A stretch of 64,000 nucleotides of DNA from Eubacteriales bacterium. GTDB taxonomy: Bacteria > Bacillota > Clostridia > Peptostreptococcales > Anaerovoracaceae. Position numbers and translations under genes: made by a program. Positions 1 through 8,867 of this stretch are shown one piece after another. Where the stretch lies: the NCBI GenBank assembly GCA_028706405.1, contig JAQWBM010000001.1, positions 62,001 to 126,000 of the forward strand, read 5' to 3'. Position 1 is the first letter of the stretch, and each line of letters begins with the position of its first letter. The notes below the pieces were generated by a model that worked only from the letters and a program-made list of their open reading frames with translations, was not told the DNA's origin and ran no database searches.

Positions 1-1172
1 CCATTCAAGCCGTTAGCCAAAAGCGCATAATAATCCTCTTTAAGATTATGTCCGGAGATTTTTACTCCTTTGCAGGTAATCAATGACATCAAAGATCGCA
101 ATAAGCCAGGGCTTTCCGGCCTGATAAAGAAACTGGTACCGGTTGACAGAATACTTATTCCGTAAACATGCGGTATATCTTTGTGATTATGGTCACTGAA
201 TACCTTTATTATAGCCTTTTGTTCTTTTTTTAACTCCTCTTCTAATTGTTTCAATCCGGCTTCACTTGTAATTTGAACCTGTTCAACATTCTGCCGGTCA
301 CTGGTATTTTCCCCAGCTTTCATTTTTTTCAGGAAACTATTAAATTCCAGTTTGGTATACAAGTCAATTAATGCATGGTAATCCGGTTCCGTCACAAGGA
401 ATTCTTCAAAATTTATTTCAATGGGGACCTCAGTATTGATAGTTGCCAAACGTCTGCACATCATAGCCAGCTGAGCATTTTCTTCAATTTTTTCTCTTAA
501 AGTTTTTCCTGAAATCTTATCGGTGTTTTCTATGATATTTGTAATACTTCCAAATTCACGTACAAGCTTAAGCGCAGTTTTTTCACCTACCCCTGGTATT
601 CCCGGAATATTATCTGACGGGTCACCCATCAGTCCTTTAAAATCTATAAACTGCTCTGGCGGGAATCCATATTTTTCAATCATTGCAGCTTCATCATAAA
701 GTTCAAATTCAGAAATCCCTTTCTTTGTGATCATTACTTTTGTTCGTTCTGATGCAAGCTGCAATTCATCTTTATCTCCTGTTATGATTACAGTTTCTAA
801 ATTTTCCTCCTCAGCTCTTTTTGCGACGGTCCCTATAATATCGTCAGCCTCATAACCATCAATTTCCAGAGTTTTTATATTCATTGCCTCCAAGGCTTCT
901 TTCAGCAGCGGAAGCTGCATGGCAAGCTCGGGAGGCATTTTTTTCCTTCCTGCTTTATATTCCGTATATTCAAGATGCCGGAAGGTCGGAGCCTTTCTAT
1001 CAAAAGCAATAGTGAGATAGTCAGGCTTATACTCATTTTTGACTTTATTCAATATATTAAGAAAACCGTACACTCCCTGTGTGTACAGTCCGGTTTTTGT
1101 TATCATTGGCCGCTGCATAGCATAATAGGCACGGTTGATCAGACTGTTGCCATCAACAATTATTATCTTCAT
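1..1172 (-). CDS. polA: DNA polymerase I, N-terminal part (runs off left edge)
   Basis: This is the first ~390 codons of DNA polymerase I, which fills gaps and removes primers during Okazaki-fragment maturation and repair. The protein starts MKIIIVDGNSLINRAYYAM, the usual opening of the 5'-3' exonuclease (FEN) domain. It continues with the acidic metal-site motifs (AFDRKAPTFRH, YEADDIIGT, TGDKDELQL) and the helix-hairpin-helix stretch GDPSDNIPGIPGVGEKTA. From about residue 310 the 3'-5' exonuclease-like domain begins, but where proofreading family members have an FDTET-type motif this protein reads AIIKVFSDHNH. That domain is therefore probably inactive, as in many Gram-positive Pol I proteins. 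The ATG lies 3 nt past the stop of the anti-sigma gene, so co-transcription is likely. The polymerase domain lies outside the window. Confidence 0.95.
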   Translation of the reverse strand, partial: MKIIIVDGNSLINRAYYAMQRPMITKTGLYTQGVYGFLNILNKVKNEYKPDYLTIAFDRKAPTFRHLEYTEYKAGRKKMPPELAMQLPLLKEALEAMNIKTLEIDGYEADDIIGTVAKRAEEENLETVIITGDKDELQLASERTKVMITKKGISEFELYDEAAMIEKYGFPPEQFIDFKGLMGDPSDNIPGIPGVGEKTALKLVREFGSITNIIENTDKISGKTLREKIEENAQLAMMCRRLATINTEVPIEINFEEFLVTEPDYHALIDLYTKLEFNSFLKKMKAGENTSDRQNVEQVQITSEAGLKQLEEELKKEQKAIIKVFSDHNHKDIPHVYGISILSTGTSFFIRPESPGLLRSLMSLITCKGVKISGHNLKEDYYALLANGLN

Positions 1173-1175
1173 ATT

Positions 1176-2111
1176 TTATAACCCCATTAATTCATTGGTA
1201 TAAATAAATTCAATTTCACCATCCTTACCTACAGCGAGAATTTCTTCTTTAAACTTATAGCCTTTTCCGCTAAATATATATATTCTGAATCTGCATTCCC
1301 CTGCCTGAATAAAATCGGCATTTAAAATCTCATACTTAAAATCTCCGAGCCTTTCTTCTATTATGCCCGTGTAATACTGTACAGCAGCAACATTTCTTTC
1401 AACGCCGGATGTTGTCAAAGCACGGCTGAATTCATCTGTACTCATCTTCATCTTTATTGAGTAGTCTTCGGAATATCCGTCATTGCCCTCATCTATACCA
1501 GAGTCACTAATATCATCTTCAGGAATATGAGCAATTCCACTTTCTGGTTTTTCTGGTTCAGCGCTCTTAGTATTACCATATATGTTCATCCGTTGTTCCG
1601 GCACATCGTCAGCGACACCCGCGCTATTTTCAAGGTTTTCTATCTCCTTGTCACCTTCATTCTTATTAGATTTATACAAATCTGATTCAGGCTGATCCGT
1701 CAAAGCTCGATCTTGAGATAATTGGTCTGTTACTCCGTCAAGCTGATCAGGCAGATCTCCAATAATATCCTGATACAATCCAAAGGAGATAACTCCTACC
1801 GCAAATATGGCTGCTATAGAAGTGAGCATACGAAGCTTATTATTCTTCTTAGCCGGCACTGCAATATTTTTTTCACCGGAAATCTTTGCTCTTTCCTGTT
1901 GCAAAGCTTTTTTCATTCTAAATTCAAATGACTCAGGAACAGGAACCATCTCGGCTTCATTCAGAAGAGTTGTCATGTCCTTAATATCATCATATCTCTT
2001 TTTGCATAAATTACAAGCTGAAATATGCTCTTCGACCTCCTTTTGCAAGTTGTCGTCAAGCATTTTGTCAATATAAAGTGAGAGCATCTTTCTAATTTTA
2101 TTGCATTTCAT
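1176..2111 (-). CDS. Anti-sigma factor with zinc-finger (zf-HC2) domain, single-pass membrane protein
   Basis: A 311-residue predicted anti-sigma factor for the ECF sigma gene directly upstream. Residues ~1-45 carry the zf-HC2 pattern, with His at EEHISAC followed by CNLC, which normally binds the cognate sigma in the cytoplasm. A hydrophobic segment at about residues 93-113 (LTSIAAIFAVGVISFGLY) should span the membrane once. The outer part is acidic and low-complexity (Asp/Glu/Ser) to about residue 220, then an unassigned folded region of ~85 residues. The layout sigma - anti-sigma - polA on one strand suggests a shared transcript. What signal the outer domain senses cannot be read from the sequence. 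Confidence 0.85.
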   Translation of the reverse strand: MKCNKIRKMLSLYIDKMLDDNLQKEVEEHISACNLCKKRYDDIKDMTTLLNEAEMVPVPESFEFRMKKALQQERAKISGEKNIAVPAKKNNKLRMLTSIAAIFAVGVISFGLYQDIIGDLPDQLDGVTDQLSQDRALTDQPESDLYKSNKNEGDKEIENLENSAGVADDVPEQRMNIYGNTKSAEPEKPESGIAHIPEDDISDSGIDEGNDGYSEDYSIKMKMSTDEFSRALTTSGVERNVAAVQYYTGIIEERLGDFKYEILNADFIQAGECRFRIYIFSGKGYKFKEEILAVGKDGEIEFIYTNELMGL

Positions 2112-2195
2112 TACGCTCTCCCTCCTTTATATCCTGTCGAGTCATAAAATCACCCGGCTCCTTTATTTCTACATGTTTATTAGACGCAGTATCAC

Positions 2196-2768
2196 CTAAT
2201 TTTGTTCCAGCAGGGTCTCTCTTAGTTTAAGTCTGGATCTGTTAATTTTGGATTTTACTGTTCCTATTGAGCATTCAAGAATCTCACTGATTTCTTCATA
2301 TGTAAATCCTTGTATATCTCTGAGAATTATTATTTCCTTTTGCCCCGGATTTAATTTTTCCAGGCACGACAAAATATGATCCTGCTTCTCTTTTTTATCA
2401 TAAACCTCTTCGGGAGCATCCGATACATCCGGAATTTCCAGAACCGTCTCCTTCTCGCCATCGTTCCGGTATATACTGTCGGTGTTCTTTCGCCTGTTAT
2501 TTTTACGAATCATGTCATTACATGTGTTTACAACGATACGATAGACCCATGTGTCGAATTTGCTGTCTTCCTTGAAAGTATTAAGATTTCTGTATATCTT
2601 GATAAAGCTTTCCTGTAAAGCATCCAATGCATCTTCTTCATTCCTTAAATAGCGTAAAGCAATATTAAATGCTCTGCCCTGACAGCTCAAAATAAGAGAC
2701 TCGAAACTATTCTCATCTCCATTTTTTGCTTTTTTAATCAGTTGCTTTTCTATAAAATCCGCCGACAT
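2196..2768 (-). CDS. RNA polymerase sigma factor, ECF family (SigW-like)
   Basis: A ~190-residue group-4 (ECF) sigma factor. Region 2 is visible in DALQESFIKIYRNLNTF and KFDTWVYRIVVNTCNDMI. Region 4 is in FTYEEISEILECSIGTVKSK, a helix-turn-helix that reads the -35 element. I chose the ATG at 2768 (MSADFIEKQL) because AAAAGGA sits at suitable spacing before it; an ATG 22 codons upstream has no ribosome site. A membrane anti-sigma gene follows, so the protein is probably held inactive until an envelope signal arrives. No convincing ECF-type self-promoter was found upstream. A good ECF-type promoter does occur upstream of the SLH gene near 20.3 kb. Confidence 0.92.
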   Translation of the reverse strand: MSADFIEKQLIKKAKNGDENSFESLILSCQGRAFNIALRYLRNEEDALDALQESFIKIYRNLNTFKEDSKFDTWVYRIVVNTCNDMIRKNNRRKNTDSIYRNDGEKETVLEIPDVSDAPEEVYDKKEKQDHILSCLEKLNPGQKEIIILRDIQGFTYEEISEILECSIGTVKSKINRSRLKLRETLLEQN

Positions 2769-2824
2769 TTCTATGTCCTTTTCAAGCACTGGATAATTTG
2801 ATATAATTAATTCTGTTAATTCCG

Positions 2825-2854
2825 TTGCATTCAAATATCACAAACGGATACAAT
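2825..2854 (+). promoter_or_regulatory. Candidate sigma-A promoter for the PHP phosphatase gene
   Basis: TTGCAT (2825-2830) and TACAAT (2849-2854) are separated by 18 bp, about 80 nt before the ATG of the plus-strand gene. The -35 box is weak, so this is only a candidate. Confidence 0.3.
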
Positions 2855-2935
2855 AATATAATAACATAGGGTATGCATTACAGCCATAATTTTCTGTTAC
2901 AAGCATATAGAATTACAAGGAGATAAAAACCACAT

Positions 2936-3733
2936 ATGTATGACTATCACACCCATTCATCTTTTTCTGACGACAGCCGCACACCAATGAACGAAATGAT
3001 TGAAGCAGCTATAAAGCTGGGAATCAAAGAAATGGCAATAACCGATCATTACGACCCGAATTATCCTGACCAGGAATTTCCCTTTGAGATGGACTTTGCC
3101 GGATATCATAAGGCTTTAAATGAAGCAAAAGACACTTACCAGGGAAGAATTAAAGTTGTTAAAGGAATCGAAATAGGAATCCAGCATGGAAAGATCCTTG
3201 ATAAATGCATTAAAGCCGCAAAATCCTATGATTATGATTTTATTCTCGGCTCTTTTCACTGTGCGGAAGGAATGGACTTAAACAGCAGAGCTTTCTTTAA
3301 AGACCGGTCTATCGAAGATTCTTATATCGCTTTTTATACTTATATGCTGGATTGTCTTAAGGTATATAAAGATTATGATGTACTGGGACATATTAATGTA
3401 ATTGACAGATATACTGACCAGATATCACCATACCCAGTCTACTCAGAATTGGTAGACGAGATTTTAAAATTAATTATCAGTGATGGCAAAGGAATTGAAA
3501 TAAACACCTCGAGCTATCGTTTCGGTTTGAAGGATACAACACCATCTAAGAAAATTTTACAACGATACAGTGAACTTGGCGGTGAAATAATAACTATAGG
3601 TTCTGACTCCCATAAAATACCTCTTGGAAATTACTTTGATCGCGCAAAAGATATGATGAAATCCGCCGGTCTGAAGTATCTTGCAACCTTTAACCAAAGG
3701 AAAATACATTTTGTGCCGATAGACAAATTATAA
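2936..3733 (+). CDS. PHP-domain phosphoesterase, histidinol-phosphatase (HisJ/HisK) family
   Basis: A 265-residue PHP-fold metal-dependent phosphatase. The metal-ligand motifs are present: DYHTHSSFSDD at the N-terminus, AITDHYD near residue 37, EIGIQHG, GSFHCAEG, GHINVIDRY and GSDSHK near the C-terminus. Members of this subfamily usually hydrolyse L-histidinol phosphate in histidine synthesis, but no other his genes lie nearby, so the substrate is inferred from family alone. An AAGGAG sequence about 12 nt upstream supports the ATG. It is one of only three plus-strand genes here. Its stop overlaps the stop of the convergent peptidase gene by 6 bp, so there is no room for a terminator between them. 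Confidence 0.85.
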   Translation: MYDYHTHSSFSDDSRTPMNEMIEAAIKLGIKEMAITDHYDPNYPDQEFPFEMDFAGYHKALNEAKDTYQGRIKVVKGIEIGIQHGKILDKCIKAAKSYDYDFILGSFHCAEGMDLNSRAFFKDRSIEDSYIAFYTYMLDCLKVYKDYDVLGHINVIDRYTDQISPYPVYSELVDEILKLIISDGKGIEINTSSYRFGLKDTTPSKKILQRYSELGGEIITIGSDSHKIPLGNYFDRAKDMMKSAGLKYLATFNQRKIHFVPIDKL

Positions 3734-4687
3734 TTCTCTGGCTGCCTTTAATCCATAAGCAGGTTCAGCTGCTCTTACAGCCCGGTTGATTGCTCTGGCC
3801 ATTACCTCAGTGGCAAGGGCGCCGGCTGCATCGGGCATAACCTCAACTTTCCCGGTAGCCATTACAAATATGGTATCCCCGTCTGACATAGTATGTACCG
3901 GTCTGATCGCTCTGGCAAACCCATTGTGTGCAATAGAAGCCAGCTTATTGGCTTGGGTCTTGCTTAACTTCGCATTGGTCACGATGCAGCCAATTGATGT
4001 GTTTCCGCTGAATACGTTTTTATCCTCGAAATACTGAGCGTACATTTTTTCCTCTGTATTAGAAAGCTTTGTGTTATCCTCATTGAGAAGTCCTGCAATC
4101 CTTTTTCCTGTATCAATATCGATCACATCTCCTAAGGCGTTTACCGCAACTACTGCGGCTATCTGCAGTTCTCCTATCGAAACGGCATAGATCCCCAGTC
4201 CGCTTTTCATCATATGCTTAATTCCCATGAATTTACCGACAGTGGCTCCGGTTCCGGCTCCGGCATTGCCCTCCAAGATTTGACCTTCTTCTGCGTTTTT
4301 ACAGGCTTCATACCCCATTTCCTTGTCAGGTCGGCATTTTGGATTTCCTACCGCCAGATCAAAAAGTGATGCTCCACATACGATAGGAACAACTCCTGCG
4401 CCCGTATCAAAGCCCACGCCTTTTTCTTCCAAATATGCCATTGCCCCTGATGCTGCATCCAGACCGTATGCACTGCCGCCGCTGATCATAACAGCGTGTA
4501 TCTGATCAACCATGTTGACGGATTTCAATAGCTCTGTTTCTCTTGATGCAGGGGCCCCGCCCCGAACATCTACGCCTGCCCATGCCCCATTTTCACAAAA
4601 GATAACAGTGCAGCCTGTAGCTCCTATAATATCCTGAGCATTTCCGATCTTAACTCCTTTTATATCCGTAATTTTTATTTCCTTCAT
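3728..4687 (-). CDS. P1-family peptidase (DmpA/BapA-like N-terminal-nucleophile aminopeptidase)
   Basis: A 319-residue member of peptidase family S58/P1 (L-aminopeptidase/D-esterase). These enzymes cleave themselves before a Thr/Ser nucleophile to form alpha and beta chains. The cleavage region is visible as GNTSIGCIVTNAKL near residue 240, and the glycine-rich ISGGSAYGLDAASG and GNAGAGTGATVGKF stretches are typical. An upstream in-frame extension to 4807 was rejected: the ATG at 4687 is preceded by GGAGGG and begins the conserved MKEIKITDIKGVKIG. With the OPT transporter and M20 peptidase upstream on the same strand, it suggests uptake and breakdown of small or unusual peptides. The exact substrate is unknown. 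Confidence 0.88.
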   Translation of the reverse strand: MKEIKITDIKGVKIGNAQDIIGATGCTVIFCENGAWAGVDVRGGAPASRETELLKSVNMVDQIHAVMISGGSAYGLDAASGAMAYLEEKGVGFDTGAGVVPIVCGASLFDLAVGNPKCRPDKEMGYEACKNAEEGQILEGNAGAGTGATVGKFMGIKHMMKSGLGIYAVSIGELQIAAVVAVNALGDVIDIDTGKRIAGLLNEDNTKLSNTEEKMYAQYFEDKNVFSGNTSIGCIVTNAKLSKTQANKLASIAHNGFARAIRPVHTMSDGDTIFVMATGKVEVMPDAAGALATEVMARAINRAVRAAEPAYGLKAAREL

Positions 4688-4725
4688 TGCGATTACCCTC
4701 CTGCAATTCATAAAAAGTGGCTGGA

Positions 4726-4836
4726 GTAACGCTGGGTGTGTCCTCGCAGAAACCGTAAAACCGATTACCGTTTTTATGCGGCAGCATATGAAAACGGCGG
4801 TTTCCAAGGGGATACGCGCAGCGTGACGAACGAGGC
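4726..4836 (-). repeat. Long imperfect palindrome between OPT transporter and P1 peptidase genes
   Basis: An inverted repeat of about 110 bp fills the gap. The left arm (from GTAACGCTGGGTG at 4726) pairs with the right arm (to CAGCGTGAC at 4836), with several G-U type changes. Read on the minus strand it is followed by CCACTTTTTATG, so it could act as a terminator for the transporter transcript. Its core (GTGT, 3 nt, CGCAG, 1 nt, AACCGT) recurs in the palindrome at 18107-18212. Confidence 0.6.
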
Positions 4837-4843
4837 GGGCTCG

Positions 4844-6511
4844 TTATATGGCGCTCATACCTTGAATTGCCTGAATCAGGGCTATTATTACTCCTATTAC
4901 CGCTTCTCCTCCGAGGAGCCCTGATGCGATGATCAATCCAGTCCCTTTTTTATCCCACTTTGGAGCAGCTTTTTCTATTATGAATTTTAAAACACCGCCC
5001 AAAAACGCTGTTGCTGATAGATAAAACGGAAGATAAACACCAAGCCCAAGTGTCATAACCGGGAAATTTACACAGTATAATAAACATCCCAGAACCAATC
5101 CTATAATAAATGAGGTCAGATGAGGAATTCCGCCAACCATGGCAGCTACCACACCAGCCTGCGGAGCGTAAAACAATTCGGGGTCTCCGAATGCTGCCGG
5201 TCCATAAGCAGTTAATATTACATAAAACACCCATACGGAAACAAAGGATCCTATCACTCCTCCGATACTTTCTCCAAGCCACTGAGCTTTAGGATCGGAA
5301 TGAAGTATATGCCCTGCCTTAAAATCATTCATAATGTCTCCTGCAAGACCGCATGCAATGGCAACTACAGCTGCAACCAAAAATGCTTCTGTCTGCCCCA
5401 TGATGGTAACTGCCTTAGCTGCAAGCAGTATGATTATTCCAAACACTTCCATCGGATTAATACCGGTCTGACCTACTATTTGAGCAGACATTGAGGTGGC
5501 AAGCCATACACCGAGGATCGTAATGATGCTGGCGATAACACCCATATCGCATACGAAGGTAAGAATAAATGCGATTATCACCATAACTATTGGAGCCCAT
5601 CTCAGGTTTATGATACCGTGCGACATCATATCTTTGCTGAACATGGGACCGAATATTTCCTTTGCCTTTGGAATGATACCCTTAATAATAATTCCTATTC
5701 CGGTGCCTACCATTAGCCCGATACCCAGAGAAGACTTAATCGCTGAAGCTGTATCTGCATCCCATAAACCGAAATTCGTTCCGCCAAGCACAATTCCGAA
5801 ATCGCCGATAATAGCACCCAGGAACCATACGCCTATGAAAAGGGGACCGATTATATAGCCGACAGCAACGAGCATTGGTGACAGCAAGATTCCGGCGAGA
5901 ATCCCTTTTGCTGCCAGTCCTGAATTCATAAAAGATGCCGGTATTAAATTCTTTAGATTAATCAATGGCATCCCATCCCTGAAAAAAGTAAAAACCGCAG
6001 CTATACCCAATGAAGAAAACAAAGCGCCGGCTTTCTTTCCGCCTTCATCCCCTACTATCAGTGTTTCTGCTGCAGCTTGCCCCATAGGATATGGTAATTC
6101 TTTTACAACTATAAAATATTTACGGATGAGTGCAGTAAAGATCAACCCTAATATTACACCACCCAATACTACCGCAAATAATACAATCATACTCAAATTT
6201 GCTTCGGGATTCAGCATGTATATGCCCGGAATGGTGAATGCAAGACCACCGGCTATCATGGCGCCTGCAGACATTGCTGTATGAGTAACGTTTATTTCAT
6301 TGATATTCGTATTCCCAAACAGCTTAAGGCAAAACATAGATACCAATGCGACAAAGATGATCGGCCACGGAAGTGCCCCCATCTTTAACGCCACATACAT
6401 TGAACTCATTGTCAAAATAGCGGCGCCAGCTGATCCTATGAGCATACCCCGGAGTGTAAACTGGTCTTTGAATGATACGGCAGATTTGATGATTTTAGGT
6501 TCTTCAGACAT
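4844..6511 (-). CDS. OPT-family oligopeptide transporter
   Basis: A 555-residue polytopic membrane protein of the OPT/YSL family, which imports oligopeptides or metal chelates by proton coupling. The sequence is almost entirely hydrophobic segments (roughly 14-16) with short loops. It carries typical OPT features: KELPYPMGQAAAETLIVGDEG near residue 137, a conserved GDIMNDFKAGHILHSDPKAQ loop near residue 388, and SIGGVIGSFVSV after it. GGGAG before the ATG at 6511 supports the start. It lies 14 bp downstream of the M20 peptidase gene and upstream of the P1 peptidase gene, all on the minus strand, suggesting one peptide-utilisation unit. OPT versus metal-chelate specificity cannot be decided from sequence. 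Confidence 0.92.
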   Translation of the reverse strand: MSEEPKIIKSAVSFKDQFTLRGMLIGSAGAAILTMSSMYVALKMGALPWPIIFVALVSMFCLKLFGNTNINEINVTHTAMSAGAMIAGGLAFTIPGIYMLNPEANLSMIVLFAVVLGGVILGLIFTALIRKYFIVVKELPYPMGQAAAETLIVGDEGGKKAGALFSSLGIAAVFTFFRDGMPLINLKNLIPASFMNSGLAAKGILAGILLSPMLVAVGYIIGPLFIGVWFLGAIIGDFGIVLGGTNFGLWDADTASAIKSSLGIGLMVGTGIGIIIKGIIPKAKEIFGPMFSKDMMSHGIINLRWAPIVMVIIAFILTFVCDMGVIASIITILGVWLATSMSAQIVGQTGINPMEVFGIIILLAAKAVTIMGQTEAFLVAAVVAIACGLAGDIMNDFKAGHILHSDPKAQWLGESIGGVIGSFVSVWVFYVILTAYGPAAFGDPELFYAPQAGVVAAMVGGIPHLTSFIIGLVLGCLLYCVNFPVMTLGLGVYLPFYLSATAFLGGVLKFIIEKAAPKWDKKGTGLIIASGLLGGEAVIGVIIALIQAIQGMSAI

Positions 6512-6525
6512 GTTCTTTTCTCCCT

Positions 6526-7752
6526 TTAGTCTATTTCATTATTTAAGAAATACATGGATATCAAAGTGTATATTTTAGCAGTCTCGATCAACGCAGGTAT
6601 TTCTACATATTCATCAATATGATGGGGAATATATGTATTTCCGGCTCCAATTACTATGACGGGAATTTTCTTTATACCTTGAAGAATGGTTCCATCCGTT
6701 GCGCCGGGGACACCTTGCCAAACCGGTTCTTTTCCGGTCACTGCCTCGACAGCTTTGTATACGGCCTTGCTTATAGGTGCATCCTTTGGTGTTGAAGTCC
6801 AAGGTCTCTCTTCGATTATTTTCAAGGTTGCATCGAATTCAGGATCTTCATCCCCTAATTGTTTAAAGATGTCCAGGATCATTTGCCGCAGTTCGTTATG
6901 ATTTTGACCCGGGATCGTCCTTATATCCAGCGCTATATATGCTTCCCCTGGCACCACATTGATTTGTGCTTCCCCTTTTACTGGTGATGAGATTACTGTC
7001 GGTGTTATACTTGGCCACTTCAAATATTCATGACAACCGACCCGATCTTTTTCGGCTTGCTCCAGTTTCTCAAGCTCGCATATGATTTTTCCTAATCTCC
7101 AGTTTGGATTGACCCCAGTTAAAGGCATGGCACCATGGCTTTGTTTTCCATATATTCTAATTTCGGCACGCATTGCTCCCTTTTGGTAAATACAGATATT
7201 ATTCTCCTCGGGTTCACAAATAACGGCGGCATCAACATTATCAGCCCAACCCCGGCGTATAAAGTCCTTAATTCCTATCATCATGCCTTCTTCATCGCAG
7301 GGTATGCATAGCAGGATATTGCCTTTGAAAGCCTCCCCCGAATCCTTTATTGCCTTTGCTGCGAAAATTGCCGCTGCCAGATTTCCCTTAGTGTCGCAGG
7401 AGCCTCTTCCATAAATTCTATCGCCAATAATTTCCGCCTCAAAGGGATCATATTCCCATGAATCAATATCTCCGGCGGTGACTACATCCGTATGTCCTTC
7501 AAACAATAAGGTTTTACCGGTCTCTTTTCCTCTTAAAAAAGCTATTACGTTTGGTCTCCCCGGGGCTACAGTTTCATAATATACCTCAAATCCTTCTTCT
7601 CTTAAATAATCAGCAATAAAAACCGCAGCCTCTTCTTCGTTCGCCCCCTTCTTGTTCGGGTCATAAACACTTTTTATTCTCACCAGTTCTTGAGTGAATC
7701 GTATTAATTCATCGGCCTTCACAAAATCAGCTACATGTTTGTAACCCTTCAT
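6526..7752 (-). CDS. M20-family metallopeptidase/deacylase (ArgE/DapE-like)
   Basis: A 408-residue M20 zinc amidohydrolase. The metal ligands are readable: FEGHTDVV (His, Asp), GRGSCDTKGN (bridging Asp), CDEEG (catalytic Glu and ligand) and a late IPHHIDEYV His. The family removes acyl groups or hydrolyses dipeptides in the cytoplasm. The start is the ATG at 7752 after GAAAGGAGC; a TTG seven codons upstream falls on the ribosome site itself and was rejected. It lies between panE and the OPT transporter on the same strand and probably processes peptides or N-acyl amino acids brought in by that transporter. The substrate is not determinable here. Confidence 0.88.
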   Translation of the reverse strand: MKGYKHVADFVKADELIRFTQELVRIKSVYDPNKKGANEEEAAVFIADYLREEGFEVYYETVAPGRPNVIAFLRGKETGKTLLFEGHTDVVTAGDIDSWEYDPFEAEIIGDRIYGRGSCDTKGNLAAAIFAAKAIKDSGEAFKGNILLCIPCDEEGMMIGIKDFIRRGWADNVDAAVICEPEENNICIYQKGAMRAEIRIYGKQSHGAMPLTGVNPNWRLGKIICELEKLEQAEKDRVGCHEYLKWPSITPTVISSPVKGEAQINVVPGEAYIALDIRTIPGQNHNELRQMILDIFKQLGDEDPEFDATLKIIEERPWTSTPKDAPISKAVYKAVEAVTGKEPVWQGVPGATDGTILQGIKKIPVIVIGAGNTYIPHHIDEYVEIPALIETAKIYTLISMYFLNNEID

Positions 7753-7783
7753 TGTAAAGCTCCTTTCTTCCAACCAGTTATAT

Positions 7784-7815
7784 GACAGTGTGACAGTAGG
7801 GGACGTTTCCGTTTG
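7784..7815. repeat. Short GTGACA...GGGGACGTTTCC motif in panE-M20 gap
   Basis: The gap holds TGACAGTGTGACAGTAGGGG and then ACGTTTCCGTTTGCC. This resembles the REP-like intergenic motifs with GGGGACGTTCC common in some Firmicutes. Related fragments lie at 8757-8790 and 8826-8867, on the other side of panE. Confidence 0.4.
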
Positions 7816-7820
7816 CCGCC

Positions 7821-8741
7821 CTAAAATGATTTTTGGATAAAGCGAATCAAATTTGTCAGGGTCATATTCACGGGAGTGCTAATTCCTAAGGAAGCGCCTT
7901 CCTGTACAATCATACCGTTGATCATATCAATTTCCGTTTGCTTTTTATTCAAAATATCCTGAAGCATTGAAGATTTATTTGCAGCAGTAGCCTTACAAAT
8001 GTATTTTGCATGACCTACCGGATCAAGACAACCTAGCTTGATCCCCTTAGCCGCAGCTACAGAATCAGCCTCTTGAACTGCGGCTTCAAGGAGTATTTCA
8101 ATTTCCGGATAATCCAGCAACTCTCCGTTATAAAGTCCTGTAATTCCGGTCAGAGCGTTTATTCCTACATTGACAAGCAGCTTGTCCCAGATAAGACCTA
8201 AAACGTTATTTGAAATTTCCGTATCCAAACCGGCTTTTATAAGAACATCCGCAATGTTCTTGATACGGTTTGTTGACATACCGTTTAATTCTCCAATTGT
8301 AGTCTTTCCGCTTCCCGCATGGAATATCCGCCCGGGTCCCAGTATCGTTGCCCCGTGCGCAGTAGTACCGCCAATAACGTTTTGAGCTCCTATCTCCTTG
8401 CTGATAATTTCGATATTTCCCAACCCATTCTGCAATGTTAAAGCAATAGTGTCGGGACCAAAAACCGCTCTATTACTCCTGACGCCCGCACTTGTTGATG
8501 TTGATTTTACAAATATGACAGCAAGGTCATAGATTCCTGCCTCCGCAGCATCAAGAGTACCTTTTAGTCTGTTATAATGAAGTGTTTTCCCATTTTCCTC
8601 CATGATGAGACCGTTCTCATTGATTGATTCTATATGTTCCTTCCAGATATCAATAAGAATCACTTCATTTTCGAGAGATTCAGACAGCTTTGCTCCATAC
8701 AGGCATCCCATGGCACCTGCACCTATGATTGCAATTTTCAT
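7821..8741 (-). CDS. panE: 2-dehydropantoate 2-reductase
   Basis: A 306-residue ketopantoate reductase, which uses NADPH to make pantoate for pantothenate/CoA synthesis. The Rossmann nucleotide-binding motif opens the protein (MKIAIIGAGAMGCLYGAKL). The family motifs VKSTST near residue 78 and LTLQNGLGN near 98 follow, then the C-terminal catalytic region with WDKLLVNVGINALTGI (the Lys of the family) near residue 190 and IDMINGMIV near 275. The length is standard. It follows panB on the same strand, supplying the step after PanB. panC and panD are not in the window. Short REP-like motifs flank the gene on both sides. Confidence 0.93.
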   Translation of the reverse strand: MKIAIIGAGAMGCLYGAKLSESLENEVILIDIWKEHIESINENGLIMEENGKTLHYNRLKGTLDAAEAGIYDLAVIFVKSTSTSAGVRSNRAVFGPDTIALTLQNGLGNIEIISKEIGAQNVIGGTTAHGATILGPGRIFHAGSGKTTIGELNGMSTNRIKNIADVLIKAGLDTEISNNVLGLIWDKLLVNVGINALTGITGLYNGELLDYPEIEILLEAAVQEADSVAAAKGIKLGCLDPVGHAKYICKATAANKSSMLQDILNKKQTEIDMINGMIVQEGASLGISTPVNMTLTNLIRFIQKSF

Positions 8742-8756
8742 GTTCTTACCTCTGCT

Positions 8757-8867
8757 TGTGACAGTTGGGTACGATGTTACGTAATGCGAGGTGACGACAC
8801 CCTCCGTATCTCGCTTTTACAACCTTTGTGACAATTAAGGAACATCCTCGTTTGTCCCATTGGTCAC
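8757..8867. repeat. REP-like motif pair in panB-panE gap
   Basis: Two degenerate copies of a TGTGACA-AGGAAC-GTTTGTCCC type motif lie here, one near 8757 and a better one at 8826-8864. The better copy is bracketed by GTGACAAT and ATTGGTCAC, which are inverted. It resembles small intergenic REP-like repeats of Firmicutes. No gene was found in the gap. Confidence 0.45.

Noticed and set aside
4688..4807. N-terminal extension of the P1 peptidase
   Set aside because: It falls in a palindromic repeat, while the ATG at 4687 has a strong ribosome site and begins the conserved sequence.
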